Origin: Burkholderiaceae bacterium
GTDB lineage: Bacteria > Pseudomonadota > Gammaproteobacteria > Burkholderiales > Burkholderiaceae_C
Direction of reading: 5' to 3'
Length of the DNA: 64,000 bases
Assembly (NCBI GenBank): GCA_016790515.1
Contig: JAEUOY010000064.1
Location: forward strand, 1 to 64,000
This document shows positions 30,201-39,597 of the stretch, one piece after another. The notes beneath the pieces were generated by a model that was not told the origin of the DNA, searched no databases, and saw only the letters and a program-made list of their open reading frames with translations. Made by a program: the position numbers and the translations under genes. The first letter of the stretch is position 1; every line of letters starts with the position of its first letter.

Positions 30201-33200
30201 ATGCACGGGCGCAGGCGGGGTCCATCCCCGCTCGCGCGGGGCCGCCCGCGCACCTCGTAGATCAGCTCGCCGGTCGCGGGGTCCATCCCCGCTCGCGCGG
30301 GGCCGCCGCCGCTGGCCGACTACGGCAATCGCATCCCGAGGGTCCATCCCCGCTCGCGCGGGGCCGCCGCGGCCAAATAACTTCAAATGGGGCCATTCCC
30401 GGGTCCATCCCCGCTCGCGCGGGGCCGCCAGGACTTCATTCACCGCACCGTGAGCGACTCGGGGTCCATCCCCGCTCGCGCGGGGCCGCCATCTTCGGGC
30501 TCTTCTCGGCCTTTTCGGTGTACGGTCCATCCCCGCTCGCGCGGGGCCGCCGGCATGGCCTTCGGCCAGCAGGGCCTGCAGCAGGGTCCATCCCCGCTCG
30601 CGCGGGGCCGCCATTGGCGGCCCTTGTGGTCAGGTGAGCTTGGCGGGTCCATCCCCGCTCGCGCGGGGCCGCCAGCTTCTTGCCTGGGAACCCGCCGCCC
30701 GTGGTGGGTCCATCCCCGCTCGCGCGGGGCCGCCCGGCCACAGCCAGGCGGTGCACGGTAACACCAGGGTCCATCCCCGCTCGCGCGGGGCCGCCTCCCA
30801 GCAGCTTTCGCCGCGGAAGTCCTCGACGGGTCCATCCCCGCTCGCGCGGGGCCGCCGCTCGCGGCCAGCTCGAGCAGCCGGCGCGATAGGGTCCATCCCC
30901 GCTCGCGCGGGGCCGCCATGTAGGCATTGAGCACGGCGACGCTTGATTCGGGTCCATCCCCGCTCGCGCGGGGCCGCCGCGCCGGTGCCGGACTTCAGCA
31001 CCAGGCGGTGGGGTCCATCCCCGCTCGCGCGGGGCCGCCCGGTGCAGTCCCTGAGAGAGGCGCTGTTGGGCGGGTCCATCCCCGCTCGCGCGGGGCCGCC
31101 GAGGCGTGGGCCTCGGCATGGGGCATCCGGCAGGGTCCATCCCCGCTCGCGCGGGGCCGCCGGCACCTCGACCAGGCCGCCGAAGGTGGTGCCGGGTCCA
31201 TCCCCGCTCGCGCGGGGCCGCCACGGCCCCGGCAGCATCGACCCGCAGAAAGAAGGGTCCATCCCCGCTCGCGCGGGGCCGCCCCGGGGCGCAGCTGGCG
31301 GAACAGATGCAGCACGGGTCCATCCCCGCTCGCGCGGGGCCGCCCGAGGCGCTGAGCGCGCTGTGGCACGTGGTGAAGGTCCATCCCCGCTCGCGCGGGG
31401 CCGCCTCCTCGCCGCGCTCGCGCACCACCCGGAACAGGGGTCCATCCCCGCTCGCGCGGGGCCGCCGATGTCAAGCCAAGCCGACCACGTGATGGCTGGG
31501 GTCCATCCCCGCTCGCGCGGGGCCGCCCGATTGACCTGATGACGTGGTGCATTGACAAGGGGTCCATCCCCGCTCGCGCGGGGCCGCCTCGTCGAGCTTG
31601 GTCGCCGCGGCCGCGAACGGGGGTCCATCCCCGCTCGCGCGGGGCCGCCAAGCCCCGCCGCCGCCACCACATGCGCAGAAGGGGTCCATCCCCGCTCGCG
31701 CGGGGCCGCCGCACAGATGCTCGGTGATCCAGCACCCGGCAAGGGTCCATCCCCGCTCGCGCGGGGCCGCCTCCTCCTCGGTCTCCTCGGTCTCGGTGAT
31801 CTCGGGTCCATCCCCGCTCGCGCGGGGCCGCCTAGATGATGTCGCTGGCGATCACCGGGAAATGGGGTCCATCCCCGCTCGCGCGGGGCCGCCGAGCCTG
31901 TAAGGAGAGCAACCATGATCCGCAAGGGTCCATCCCCGCTCGCGCGGGGCCGCCAAGTCGAGCTGGCCCATGGCCTTGCCCGATCCGGGTCCATCCCCGC
32001 TCGCGCGGGGCCGCCATTCGGTCCGCCGTGCCGACGCTGACCCTCACGGGTCCATCCCCGCTCGCGCGGGGCCGCCAAGCCCCGTTCGTGCTCTAGCGGT
32101 GCCCGGCAGGGTCCATCCCCGCTCGCGCGGGGCCGCCACCATCGTCTCGCTGCACCCGCTGAACAGCCAGGGTCCATCCCCGCTCGCGCGGGGCCGCCGG
32201 CCTCGATGCTGTCGTTCACGGCCTGGCGCAGGGTCCATCCCCGCTCGCGCGGGGCCGCCCAACGGCGGGTGAGTTCATCTTGTTTCTCCAAGGGTCCATC
32301 CCCGCTCGCGCGGGGCCGCCGTGAAGGACAGCGTGCAGTCGGTGGCCGATGAGGGTCCATCCCCGCTCGCGCGGGGCCGCCCCACCTGATGCAGGTGCCT
32401 TCGTGGATGCCGAGGGTCCATCCCCGCTCGCGCGGGGCCGCCCTCATCGCGGGCTTTCCGCCTTGGCAGCGGCGGGGTCCATCCCCGCTCGCGCGGGGCC
32501 GCCTCCAGCGCGCTCATGGGCATGTAGTCGATGGTGGGTCCATCCCCGCTCGCGCGGGGCCGCCCGAGACCGCTGCCGCCGACGACCACGTCGACGGGGT
32601 CCATCCCCGCTCGCGCGGGGCCGCCCCGCCGGTGCCGCTGCAGAACTGGCAGGTCACGGGTCCATCCCCGCTCGCGCGGGGCCGCCCTGGGCGGGCTGTG
32701 GGTGCCGAGGCCGTTCGGGGGTCCATCCCCGCTCGCGCGGGGCCGCCCCGCTGCCGATGCTGTGCCCGTGCCAGCCGATGGGTCCATCCCCGCTCGCGCG
32801 GGGCCGCCCGCTGGGCGCGGCCGATGGCGATCTGCACCGCGGGTCCATCCCCGCTCGCGCGGGGCCGCCGCCGACCTCTCGCACCTGTGAAGAGGCCGAA
32901 CGGGTCCATCCCCGCTCGCGCGGGGCCGCCGAACAGGTCACGCCGATCGTCGCCGCCGCGGGGGGTCCATCCCCGCTCGCGCGGGGCCGCCCACCAGCGC
33001 GGGGGTTTCTCTTTGCGGGTCCAGGGTCCATCCCCGCTCGCGCGGGGCCGCCGTTCCCGTCGGTGCTGTTCGACCTGGCCGCCGGGGTCCATCCCCGCTC
33101 GCGCGGGGCCGCCTGTGCGGATCACGGTCCAGCGTCGCCGCCAGAGGGTCCATCCCCGCTCGCGCGGGGCCGCCCTGGCAACGAACGACAGATAGGCATC

Positions 33201-33418
33201 AAGGTCGGGTCCATCCCCGCTCGCGCGGGGCCGCCCCGCCGCCGGCGGCGGTGAGACTGGCGGCGGTGGGTCCATCCCCGCTCGCGCGGGGCCGCCGCCG
33301 CGCCGCTAGGTGTCGGCTCGAATTGCGTGGGTCCATCCCCGCTCGCGCGGGGCCGCCCTCGATGCTGGCCACCATCGACTTGGTGTCGCGGGTCCATCCC
33401 CGCTCGCGCGGGGCCGCC
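24241..33418 (-). CRISPR. Type I-E CRISPR array, 151 repeats, 150 spacers
   Basis: 28-bp repeats at a 61-bp period: starts at 24241, 24302 and 24363 through 33391, with every checked repeat falling on an exact multiple of 61. Each repeat has a 6-bp stem (CCCCGC/GCGGGG) and a 4-nt loop. Read on the minus strand it ends GCGGGGATGGACC, giving the 8-nt handle AUGGACC plus one variable base, typical of I-E. Spacers are 32 nt plus that base. Transcription runs from the leader at 33419 toward 24241, in the same direction as the cas genes. Variant repeats occur at 24302, 25827, 26071 and 27901, all in the older half. Open frames crossing the array are artefacts of a stop-free repeat. Confidence 0.98.
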
Positions 33419-33470
33419 TGTTGATCGTAACTTCACGAACAGAAAGCGAATTTTGAAAGAGCGCGGCTCA
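33419..33470 (-). promoter_or_regulatory. CRISPR leader
   Basis: 52 bp between the cas2 stop and the first repeat, clearly more A/T-rich than its surroundings (minus strand: CTTTCAAAATTCGC, then GTTACGATCAACA next to the repeat). It should hold the array promoter and integration signals, though part may lie inside cas2. No convincing IHF site or -35/-10 pair was found. Confidence 0.7.
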
Positions 33471-33773
33471 TTACTTGGTGGAAACCCGATGCATCAGCAA
33501 TGCGCCGTCGATCTGCACTGGTCGGCGCGACGGGGTGCCGAGTGTCCGCACCGCGATGCCACCATCGCAGGACATGTCTGGGTACAACAAGGTGAGCGAC
33601 CCCTGTCCGAGTGCCGCATGCCAATCGGATACCACGCGCCAGAGCTTGTCGCGTGCCTTCGGTGTCAGGCTCTTGCTGACGTACACCCCTGGAGACGCCT
33701 CAAGCATGGCCGACGCCAAGAAACCGCGGAAGCGGTCCTCCACGTCACGAGTGATCAGCACCGTCAGGCCCAT
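33471..33773 (-). CDS. cas2: CRISPR-associated endoribonuclease-like Cas2e
   Basis: 100-residue Cas2 of the I-E type. It starts MGLTVLITRDVEDRFRGFLA and has the ferredoxin-like pattern with SPGVYVSKSL, comparable to the VRAGVYVG region of E. coli Cas2. Cas2e forms the dimeric core of the Cas1-Cas2 integrase. The gene overlaps the end of cas1 by 29 bp and is the last cas gene before the leader. Confidence 0.95.
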   Translation of the reverse strand: MGLTVLITRDVEDRFRGFLASAMLEASPGVYVSKSLTPKARDKLWRVVSDWHAALGQGSLTLLYPDMSCDGGIAVRTLGTPSRRPVQIDGALLMHRVSTK

Positions 33774-34641
33774 CGCGCTCCAGCCCCAGTCCCAACAGGC
33801 TCTTGATGTCGTCGATCATCGAGGCGATCAGCTGCTGGCGCCTGAACTCGCGCGAGGCGGTCTGCCGGACCAGGCGGTCGATGGGCTGGTCCTCGCCCTG
33901 CGTCACGCGCTTGGCGACGTGGAAGGCGATGCGCAGCGTCACCGCCTCCCGGTACAGGTCGGCCACATCGAGCACGAACGACTGGTCGGAATCCTCGTGG
34001 ACGAAGCCCAGCTGTGGCAGTGCCGATACCGCCGTGACCGCGATCGCGGCGGCTGCCTGCACGGCCGACGCAGCGTGGTTGATGGCCTGGTTGGCGGCGT
34101 CGGCCTCGTCGGGTCGGTGGCGGTCGTAGCGCCGGCCCTTCCAGGCCAGACCGAAGGACTGCGCCAGCAGCTTGTAGCTTTCCTTGACGCGCGCGCCCTC
34201 GATGCCGCGCAACACCTCGATGTCGCGGTGCGGCAGTATTTCGCCCAGCCGGCGGGCGTACATCTTGCGTGCCGTGGCCACGCGGGCCTTGTCGTCGGCC
34301 CACAGCCGGGCCTGGGCACGCGCCACGTCCGAGCGGTCGGGCCCCAGCGGCGGTGCGGTGTAGATCCGGGTGCCCTCGGTGCCCACCGCCACCAGCGCCG
34401 TGCCGTGGCGGGCCAACAGGCGCAGCACGTCGTGAGTCAGGCTGGTGCCGGGGCCGATCAGCAGTGCCGAGATCGTCTGGTGCGGCAGCTGGTAGTCGCC
34501 GGCCGGCAGCACGCCGCCGCCGGAGCTGAAGCCCAGGCAACCGTCGACCACGCTCAGCTGGCCGCGGTCCAGGTAGAGCAGGCCGTGCCGGTCGGCATGG
34601 GCGATCTGCACCCGTTCCAGACCGAGCCGGCCCTTGAGCAT
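33745..34641 (-). CDS. cas1: CRISPR integrase Cas1e
   Basis: 298-residue Cas1 of the I-E subtype, the metal-dependent integrase for new spacers. The catalytic residues align with E. coli Cas1: Glu148 in RGIEGARVKE, His215 in LGFVHEDSDQ, and Asp225/Asp228 in SFVLDVADLY. Its ATG shares one base with the cas6e stop (TGATG). The C-terminus is charged, as usual. Active-site intactness plus a very long array argues for a functional adaptation module. Confidence 0.97.
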   Translation of the reverse strand: MLKGRLGLERVQIAHADRHGLLYLDRGQLSVVDGCLGFSSGGGVLPAGDYQLPHQTISALLIGPGTSLTHDVLRLLARHGTALVAVGTEGTRIYTAPPLGPDRSDVARAQARLWADDKARVATARKMYARRLGEILPHRDIEVLRGIEGARVKESYKLLAQSFGLAWKGRRYDRHRPDEADAANQAINHAASAVQAAAAIAVTAVSALPQLGFVHEDSDQSFVLDVADLYREAVTLRIAFHVAKRVTQGEDQPIDRLVRQTASREFRRQQLIASMIDDIKSLLGLGLERDGPDGADHS

Positions 34642-35390
34642 CAGCCGCTCCGGTGGAAGGCTCCGGGCGGCGCCAGCAGCAGGCAGCCGAAGCCGAAAGC
34701 GCGGTGCCGACCGAGTCCGCGCGCCAACAGCGCGCCGAATGCCGCGCCGTCGCCCACGCGCAGGCTGCCGCGCACGGTCAGGTCCGGCAGCCGCCCGCGG
34801 CGGCCGTGCCGAGGCGCGGCGCCGGCCTGGGTGCGCCGCACCATGTCGGTCAGGTGGAAGCTCACCGTTTCATGCCCCAGCCACTCGGCGGCGCCGCCGC
34901 GAGCCAGCTGGGCGCGCAGCCATGCGGCATAGGCCGCGACTCGGTCGCCCGGGGTCGACGCGAGGTCGGGGTGGTAGGCGGCGTCGATCTCGACATAGGC
35001 CCCTTCCGCCCGGGCGCGGCTGCGCACCACCGGTGCCACCCGCACCTCGAAACTGAAGCGTTCGCCGGCGCGCCAGTCCTGTGGCATCGGCTTGGCCAGC
35101 AGATCGTGCAGGCGCAGCGCGGCGGTGGCTTCGGGGTCGTGGTTGTCCAGCGCCGCGGCGCGGGCCAACTCGTCGGGGTGCGCCGCGGTGTAGCCGACCA
35201 GCTCGGCCTGACCGGCGCGTTGCCGCAGCGCGAAGGGTTTCGGCGCCAGCGAGCCCAGCGCGGCCCGCGTCGCGGCGTGCAGGGCATAGCCCGGATCGTC
35301 GGCGGCGTCGCGCAGGCCGCTGGCGCGCGCCCAGCGTGCCAGCCGCACCATGTCGGGCTGCAGGCGCACCAGTGTGAGCGCGTCGGTCAT
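34641..35390 (-). CDS. cas6e: crRNA-processing endoribonuclease Cas6e (CasE/Cse3)
   Basis: 249-residue RAMP protein that cleaves the pre-crRNA at the base of each repeat hairpin and stays bound as part of Cascade. It carries the N-terminal histidine of the GYALHAATR segment (His38), matching the catalytic His of Cse3, and the glycine-rich C-terminal GLGRHRAFGFGCLLL loop. The start MTDALTLVRLQ overlaps the cas5 stop by 4 bp. The upstream extension of the open frame shadows cas5. Confidence 0.95.
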   Translation of the reverse strand: MTDALTLVRLQPDMVRLARWARASGLRDAADDPGYALHAATRAALGSLAPKPFALRQRAGQAELVGYTAAHPDELARAAALDNHDPEATAALRLHDLLAKPMPQDWRAGERFSFEVRVAPVVRSRARAEGAYVEIDAAYHPDLASTPGDRVAAYAAWLRAQLARGGAAEWLGHETVSFHLTDMVRRTQAGAAPRHGRRGRLPDLTVRGSLRVGDGAAFGALLARGLGRHRAFGFGCLLLAPPGAFHRSG

Positions 35391-36103
35391 GGCGTGGTGG
35401 TCGCCGGCGCCAGCAGTTCGCGGATGGTCTGCTGGCCGGCATGCACGTCCAGCGCGAAGCGTCGCTCGTCGCTGCTGCGGTGGCCGATCTCCGGGCCGGG
35501 CCAGGCGACGGCCGGGTCGCGGCAGAACAGCGCGGGTTCGGCGTCGGCGTCGTGCGACAGCGGGCACTGCGCCAGCGCGGCCACCGTGTCGGCCGCGTCG
35601 ACCAGGCCGACCAGCAGCCGTTGCGAGGGCAGGCAGTTCTTGCGGCCGATGAACAGCGGCCGTGCCGGGTGTTGCAGCGCGGCGGCCAGGTCGTCCAGCG
35701 TCGGCGCTTCGTCGGTCGGGTCCAGCCGCAGCGCCACGGCCAGGGAAGCGTCGGCGCGGTAGTTGCGCCAGCGGATGTGCGGCGCGTCGTAGGTATTGGC
35801 ACCGCCGGCCCGGGTCTCGACCGTGCCACGCGTGGTCCAGCCACTTTCGTCCGCGTGCAGCTGGGCGGTCTGGAAGTCGGTGAAGGGATGGCCGGCGCGG
35901 TCGATGCGGGCGGCCCAGCGCAGGCGTTCCTGCAGCCGGTCCAGCGCCGCGGGACGGTCGCGGCGGCAGCCCAGCGCATTGCCCAGCAGGCCGGTGAGCA
36001 GCGAGGCTGCGGGCCAGCGCTGCACCGGCCGCCGCTGGTCCACCGCCGGGCTGCCCAGTGACAGCATCGGAGCCTCCAGCCGCAACAGCAGGTGCGCGGA
36101 CAC
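35387..36103 (-). CDS. cas5: Cascade subunit Cas5e (CasD)
   Basis: 238-residue RAMP protein holding the 5' handle of the crRNA. It begins at a GTG (36103) as SAHLLLRLEAPMLSLGS and carries the family's RRPVQRWPAASLLTGLLGNALG segment. It abuts the cas7 stop with two bases between and overlaps cas6e by 4 bp, so the genes are translationally coupled. Confidence 0.94.
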   Translation of the reverse strand: MSAHLLLRLEAPMLSLGSPAVDQRRPVQRWPAASLLTGLLGNALGCRRDRPAALDRLQERLRWAARIDRAGHPFTDFQTAQLHADESGWTTRGTVETRAGGANTYDAPHIRWRNYRADASLAVALRLDPTDEAPTLDDLAAALQHPARPLFIGRKNCLPSQRLLVGLVDAADTVAALAQCPLSHDADAEPALFCRDPAVAWPGPEIGHRSSDERRFALDVHAGQQTIRELLAPATTTP

Positions 36104-36105
36104 GT

Positions 36106-37344
36106 TCAGGCCTCGGGCTTTGCGGCGACCGGGCTGCCGACTTCGGTCTGCAGCCAGTCCACCAACCCGCCCAGCGGCAGCTGCGCGATGTCGGCCAGTG
36201 CCGGCGGCGTCACGCTCATTTGGCGCCGCTGGGTCTGCACGCCGTAGGCGGCGTCAAGCTGCTGCAGATGGGTCTGCAGCACGGCCATCGCACCGGCGAA
36301 CACGTCGTCGCCGCCGCCGTCGCGCGGCAGCGGCACGGCCTTGCGGAAGGCATTGGCCAGCGTGCGCGGCTGGTCGTCGCCCAGTTCCACCAGCAGCCAC
36401 TCGGCATGGGCGAAGGGGGCGGTCGAACCCTTCTTGGCGCCGGGCGAGACGCGCGCGACAAGCTGCAGCAGCCGCCCGGCGACTTGCCCTGCCAGTGCTG
36501 CATCGCCGCCGAGGTTGGCCACCAGCAGGCCGACGTCGATGTTGACGTAGCCATAGAACAGCCCGCTGGTCAGTTCGACGTCGAACATCCCGGCCGAACC
36601 GGCGTCGGCCTCCGGGTCGCGGTTGCGCAGGTCGTCCACCGCAGTGGCGAAGTCGAGGTCACGCTCCATCGCGTGCACGGTGAAGGCGTGGGCCACGTGC
36701 ACCGGCGCATCGCGGTTGGCCGCCGGGTCCGACGTGACCATGCGGCCGAACAGCGCCGATTCCAGCCCGGCTGCCGCGGCGCCCAGCGCCCGAAGGTTCT
36801 TGCGCAGGTCCTGCAGCGCGTCCTTCAGGGCTTCGGCCAGGGCCTTCTCCTGCGCCTTGTTCGGTTTGCTGTCGGCCGCCAAGCCCGCGACGCTGGCCTG
36901 GCCGATCTCCAGCAGCGCTCGGGCCTGCTGGACCAGATAGTCGATCTCGGGGTGGCCGAAGAACAGGGCCTGCCTGCTCTTGGCGTCCTTGCCCTTGTCG
37001 CCATAGAGCGCGACCAGCAGCGCATCGGCCACCGCAGCCTGCACCGCCGGGTGCACGGTGAGGCCTTCCAGCGCCCGAGGCAGGATGGCGCCTTGCACCA
37101 CCTCCTTGGTGCGTTCGCCCATCGGGCGGCCCAGGCTTTGCAGCGAGAAGGGCACGCGTTGCGCCGCCACATGGTCGGCCTCGCCGGCAAAGCGCCAGTG
37201 CCGCTTCAGGCTCTGTGACGAGATGCGGGTCCGTGTGCTGCCGCCGAAGGGCAGACGCTTGGCCATGCCCGCGTCGTCGCGGTTGATCAGCGCGGCCGGG
37301 TAGCTGGCCAGGCTGTGGATCTGAATGAAGCGGGGCAGGGTCAT
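36106..37344 (-). CDS. cas7: Cascade backbone subunit Cas7e (CasC)
   Basis: 412-residue RAMP protein, six copies of which coat the spacer in type I-E Cascade. The N-terminal MTLPRFIQIHSLASYPAALINRDDAGMAKR... and SSQSLKRHWR are typical Cas7e motifs. The start at 37344 is supported by a strong AGGAGG about 8 nt upstream; the longer frame lacks one. It is longer than E. coli Cas7 (about 363), mainly because of an insertion rich in Ala/Lys (about 155-200). A 77-bp gap separates it from cse2. Confidence 0.96.
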   Translation of the reverse strand: MTLPRFIQIHSLASYPAALINRDDAGMAKRLPFGGSTRTRISSQSLKRHWRFAGEADHVAAQRVPFSLQSLGRPMGERTKEVVQGAILPRALEGLTVHPAVQAAVADALLVALYGDKGKDAKSRQALFFGHPEIDYLVQQARALLEIGQASVAGLAADSKPNKAQEKALAEALKDALQDLRKNLRALGAAAAGLESALFGRMVTSDPAANRDAPVHVAHAFTVHAMERDLDFATAVDDLRNRDPEADAGSAGMFDVELTSGLFYGYVNIDVGLLVANLGGDAALAGQVAGRLLQLVARVSPGAKKGSTAPFAHAEWLLVELGDDQPRTLANAFRKAVPLPRDGGGDDVFAGAMAVLQTHLQQLDAAYGVQTQRRQMSVTPPALADIAQLPLGGLVDWLQTEVGSPVAAKPEA

Positions 37345-37421
37345 CGCGGGGTCCTCCTGATCGTGAGTTGCTCTGGTGTGCGGACGTGCGGCTTGGTGCA
37401 CAGGGCTTTGGCGCGCGCGGT

Positions 37422-38003
37422 TCAGGTTGCGGCGGGCCGGCCCGCCGCGGCCTTGGCCGCCACGGCCCGCAGGTAGCCCTGGACAATGCGCCGGCGTGCG
37501 TGGTCGGCCCGCATCAGGGTTCGCGGGTCGTCGCGGTCGGCCAGCGCCAGATCGGCCAGGGGCTGCCAGTCGACGGCGGTGCCGGCCGCAGCCAGCCTAC
37601 GGGCCAGGGCAGGCAGCAGGTCGGCCAGCAGCGGAGTGTCGGCCTCCACCAGCTGACGCAGCCGTGCCTCGCTGAGGCCTAGCTCGGCCAGTCGCGCACC
37701 GGTGTCCAGGCGGGGCTGGTGCGCACCCTGCACGATGGCCAGGCAGTGCACGAGCAGGCCCCAGCGCGGCTGCAGCGCGCTGCCCGGCGGCAGGTCCAGA
37801 CCGGCGTCCAGCAGCACCTGCTGCACTTCGAATACGTTGTGCCGACCCTCCTGTCCCGGATGGAATCGGCGAAGCGCGGCCAGCAGGCCGCGGTCCACGT
37901 GTGGTGCCGAAAGGCGCTGCGCGATGCGCAGCAACGGGTCAACCTGGCGGGCGGCGTCGGGCTGGCCGACCTGCGGATCGGGCGTGTCAGGCGAGGTCGA
38001 CAT
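37422..38003 (-). CDS. cse2: Cascade small subunit Cse2 (CasB)
   Basis: 193-residue all-helical small subunit that stabilises the R-loop. It matches Cse2 in FHPGQEGRHNVFEVQQVLLDA and the C-terminal DWQPLADLALADRDDPRTLMRADHARR region. The start overlaps the cse1 stop by 17 bp; the longer frame upstream is a shadow of cse1. Confidence 0.92.
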   Translation of the reverse strand: MSTSPDTPDPQVGQPDAARQVDPLLRIAQRLSAPHVDRGLLAALRRFHPGQEGRHNVFEVQQVLLDAGLDLPPGSALQPRWGLLVHCLAIVQGAHQPRLDTGARLAELGLSEARLRQLVEADTPLLADLLPALARRLAAAGTAVDWQPLADLALADRDDPRTLMRADHARRRIVQGYLRAVAAKAAAGRPAAT

Positions 38004-39597
38004 TGGCGGTCTCCGTGGCGGGCGCGTCGGCCGGTGCGGCCGGCAACAGGTGCCGGAAATGCTTGAACAGGCCGCCGACGAACACCCGTTCGGCGCGTGC
38101 ACGGGCGAATACCCGCGAGCGGTCGCGGCTCGGCAAGGCTTCGCAAGCCTCGGCGACCAGGGCGTCGGCCACGGTACGCAGCTGGGCCAGCCAGCGGCTC
38201 TCGGCTGCGCTGTCATCCAGATCGGCCTCCAGCGTGGCGAACAGCAGGCCGTAGAACACCTCGTCGACCTGCTGGTCGAAGCGGGCGACCCAGGGCGCGA
38301 CGAACTTCGCGAAGTCGTTGTTCTGCCAATCGGGCTCGTCGCTGCCATCGACGAATTGCAGCAGCGCGGGACGCAGCACCTTGCCCTGCAGTGTGCCCGC
38401 CATGTCGACGAATCGCTGGGCTCGCTGCGCCAGCTCGTCGCGGTGCTCGGCGAAGTGGCGCAGCGCCCGCCCGCGCAGCGGGATCTCGCGGCGCAGCAGC
38501 CCGTCGCTGCGGCCCGAGCCGCCTACCAGCACCTGGGCCAGCAGCGCGCCGGCGTGTTGCTCCTGCGGCGTCGGGCGGGCCAGCAACGGCAGCACGCAGC
38601 GCGCGCCGTCGAACAGGATCGGTGACAGGCTGCGGTAGCCGAAGCTGCCGGCGTGCGCGGTCAGCGCCTTGGTGCTGCCGTCTTTGCTGTCCTTGACCAA
38701 AGGCAGCCAGGGGTCCATCACGACGCCGTTGCGGTCCTTCGCATCGACGCGGGCCGTGGCACTGGCCGCGGTGAGGGCCTGCAGCGTGTCACCCTCGCGC
38801 CGTAGCCGGACCCGACGACACACCTCCAGGCACAGAGGGTGCACGCTCGCCAGCGCCAGCGGTGCAGCGCCCCAGGGCGTCAGCCAGAGCAGTCGGTGCT
38901 CCAGCGCGGTGCCGATGCCGTGCGCGTCCAGCGCCTGCTCGCGCAGGTTCTCGGCCTGGGTCAGCAGCGCCGTCAGGTCGCGCCGGAACTCCGGACCCGA
39001 TCCCCGTTCGACGACGAAGCGGAACTGTGGGCGCGAGCTGAAGCCGCCGTTCATGCGCATGGTGTTGTAGTTGCCGGCCCCCAGGAAAGCCGAGAAGCCC
39101 TGCAGCGAGACGAGCGCAAACACCAGCGCATCGACCTCGCCAGCGCCGGCCAGCGGCAGCTTGCCGGACTTCTCATCGTGGTGCTTGCTGGTGATCAGCA
39201 GGTCGATGTCCTGCGCCGAGTCCAGCACGCGCCGGTAGTCGGCCTGTCCGCCCGGCAGGCAAGGCGACTGCAGAAATGCCGGTTGCAGCCAGTCGTCGAC
39301 GACCAGACACCAGGACACGTCGTTCGGATGGTCAGCCGTCAGTGCCCGCAGCAGGCTGCGCCAGTCGGCGCCGTCGATGGGTGGGGCGTCGCGTCCGGCC
39401 AGCTCCAGGGCCAAGTAGGCCAGCTGCACCAGGAAGGCATGCCAGGCCGGCTGTTGGTGCGGCCGCAACAGGGGGAAGTCAAGCGCCTCGCCGGCGGACA
39501 TCCTGGCCAGCAGTTCGGGGAGGTCGAGCCGGGCGGGCGCGCCGCCCGCTGGCCGCACCAGGATCAGCGGATCGGTCAGCAGGTTCAGAGCGCGCAC
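37987..39597 (-). CDS. cse1: Cascade large subunit Cse1 (CasA/Cas8e)
   Basis: 536-residue large subunit that reads the PAM and recruits Cas3. It starts at a GTG as RALNLLTDPLILVRPAGG, matching the NLLTDPWIPV start of Cse1. Diagnostic parts follow: AGNYNTMRMNGGFSSRPQ and TPWG in the middle and a four-helix bundle at the C-terminus. A GGAG sits about 9 nt before the GTG, inside the repeat-like element at 39605-39684. Expression could therefore be affected by processing of that RNA. Confidence 0.95.
   Translation of the reverse strand: MRALNLLTDPLILVRPAGGAPARLDLPELLARMSAGEALDFPLLRPHQQPAWHAFLVQLAYLALELAGRDAPPIDGADWRSLLRALTADHPNDVSWCLVVDDWLQPAFLQSPCLPGGQADYRRVLDSAQDIDLLITSKHHDEKSGKLPLAGAGEVDALVFALVSLQGFSAFLGAGNYNTMRMNGGFSSRPQFRFVVERGSGPEFRRDLTALLTQAENLREQALDAHGIGTALEHRLLWLTPWGAAPLALASVHPLCLEVCRRVRLRREGDTLQALTAASATARVDAKDRNGVVMDPWLPLVKDSKDGSTKALTAHAGSFGYRSLSPILFDGARCVLPLLARPTPQEQHAGALLAQVLVGGSGRSDGLLRREIPLRGRALRHFAEHRDELAQRAQRFVDMAGTLQGKVLRPALLQFVDGSDEPDWQNNDFAKFVAPWVARFDQQVDEVFYGLLFATLEADLDDSAAESRWLAQLRTVADALVAEACEALPSRDRSRVFARARAERVFVGGLFKHFRHLLPAAPADAPATETANVDLA

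Noticed and set aside
24191..33436. Many long open frames on both strands across the CRISPR array (repeating HPRSRGAA, SIPARAGPP, PSPLARGR, RPRASGDGP)
   Set aside because: The repeat has no stop in any frame and the 61-bp period shifts the frame each unit, so these are translation artefacts of the array.
33419..33470. IHF site or clear sigma-70 promoter in the leader
   Set aside because: Only partial matches (TACGAT as a -10, GATCAA as half an IHF site) without correct partners or spacing.
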